From Arthrobacter stackebrandtii (GTDB lineage Bacteria > Actinomycetota > Actinomycetes > Actinomycetales > Micrococcaceae), in the NCBI RefSeq assembly GCF_017876675.1, contig NZ_JAGIOI010000001.1:4030001-4094000 (forward strand): a stretch of 64,000 nt of DNA, given 5' to 3'. The position numbers and the translations under genes are program-made. Each line of letters starts with the position of its first letter. The first letter of the stretch is position 1. A model generated the notes under the pieces. It saw only the letters and a program-made list of their open reading frames with translations, did not search any database and was not told the origin of the DNA. Below are positions 63,547-64,000 of this stretch, piece after piece.

Positions 63547-64000
63547 ATGACCGCTCAGCCTCGCGCCAGAGCAGCCGGGCGCGCCGATCCGGCTGTGGCC
63601 CCTGTTACCGCGGCGTCGGCAACCCTGAAGCGCACGCCCCGCCCCTCGCCAACCGCCATTGCCGCGACACTGGCACAGGCCTTCCTCAGTTCCCCTGACT
63701 GGTCCAAGCCGGCCCTCATGGAGTCCGGCGCCCAAGTTTTGGGCGCCCGGCGGCGTTGGCTGGGACCGCTGGCAGCCCAGGTTCTGCGGAGCCATCCCCG
63801 CCCACCCGTGGACGCCCCGCGCGAGCTGGCCGCGCTGGTACTGGTGAGCGAACCGTTTGTGGAGGCGCTCGCCAAGTCCGTGCAGCAACGCAAACCAATC
63901 CATTTGGCCCGCTACGTGCTGGCCGCCGGCGCGGCCCGCGACAGCCAGGTCCGCGGTGCCCCGCGGATCGACACCGTGGGCGCGTTGGCCGCGCGGCTCG
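63547..64000 (+). CDS. Reverse transcriptase (RNA-directed DNA polymerase), N-terminal part only
   Basis: An open frame runs off the right edge. After a ~45-residue Ala/Pro/Arg-rich leader it reads AIAATLAQAFLSSPDWSKPALMESGAQVLGARRRWLGPLAAQVLRSHPRPPVDAPRELAALV, and at the edge RIDTVGALAARL. In my recollection this matches the N-terminal region that precedes the RT fingers in a well-populated actinobacterial reverse-transcriptase family. The catalytic YADD region is outside the window, so the call is provisional. ATG 63547 has GGGGAAG upstream; ATG 63367 is in frame, 60 codons earlier, without a visible binding site. Third-position GC is lower than in the neighbouring GH65 gene. Confidence 0.6.
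   Translation, partial: MTAQPRARAAGRADPAVAPVTAASATLKRTPRPSPTAIAATLAQAFLSSPDWSKPALMESGAQVLGARRRWLGPLAAQVLRSHPRPPVDAPRELAALVLVSEPFVEALAKSVQQRKPIHLARYVLAAGAARDSQVRGAPRIDTVGALAARL

Overview
The window looks like chromosomal DNA of a high-GC actinobacterium close to Arthrobacter (Micrococcaceae). The signs are strong G/C third-position bias, many GTG starts, tightly overlapping ATGA/GTGA gene junctions, a mycothiol-type DinB protein, a PASTA lipoprotein and DtxR/IdeR-type iron boxes. This placement is inference from gene content; no rRNA or tRNA is present to test it.

Layout. 1-10 kb is a mixed accessory segment. It has an IS701-type transposase cut by the left edge, a DUF4145 protein, an amino-acid permease, a lipoprotein, an Old Yellow Enzyme, a DinB protein, a patatin-like hydrolase and an intact ISL3-type insertion sequence with an 8-bp target duplication. 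9.7-11.3 kb holds a MerR-peroxiredoxin fusion and a PASTA lipoprotein. 11.4-17.8 kb is a complete urease operon on the minus strand (ureA-B-C-E-F-G-D) ending in a nickel transporter. A cation/proton antiporter follows on the plus strand.

19.5-41.6 kb is the centrepiece, a catecholate siderophore locus. The minus-strand operon runs entA, entC, entE, entB, mbtH, a 2856-residue NRPS, a siderophore-interacting reductase, an MFS exporter, a phosphopantetheinyl transferase and a substrate-binding lipoprotein. The divergent plus-strand operon has two FecCD permeases, an ATPase and a Fes-type esterase. Three IdeR-like boxes mark the two main promoters and an internal one. NRPS domain order (C-A-T-E-C-A-T-TE) and specificity residues predict 2,3-dihydroxybenzoyl-(D-basic amino acid)-L-serine units, probably released as a cyclic tri-ester as in trivanchrobactin or cyclic trichrysobactin.

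41.9-51.9 kb carries carbohydrate genes: a carboxylesterase plus GH3 enzyme beside a TetR regulator, then an MFS transporter, PAP2 phosphatase and second GH3 enzyme. Between them lie an AbiEi/DUF559-type protein and a duplicated 226-bp non-coding repeat. 51.9-58.8 kb has a membrane-anchored GH5 enzyme broken by an apparent frameshift, an ABM protein, an AI-2E family exporter, a 34-residue membrane peptide, a VOC protein, ArfB, DUF503 and a MobA-like nucleotidyltransferase. 58.9-63.3 kb is a LacI-regulated disaccharide phosphorolysis module (LacI, beta-phosphoglucomutase, GH65). The right edge cuts into what looks like an actinobacterial reverse-transcriptase gene, preceded by a dense set of hairpins.
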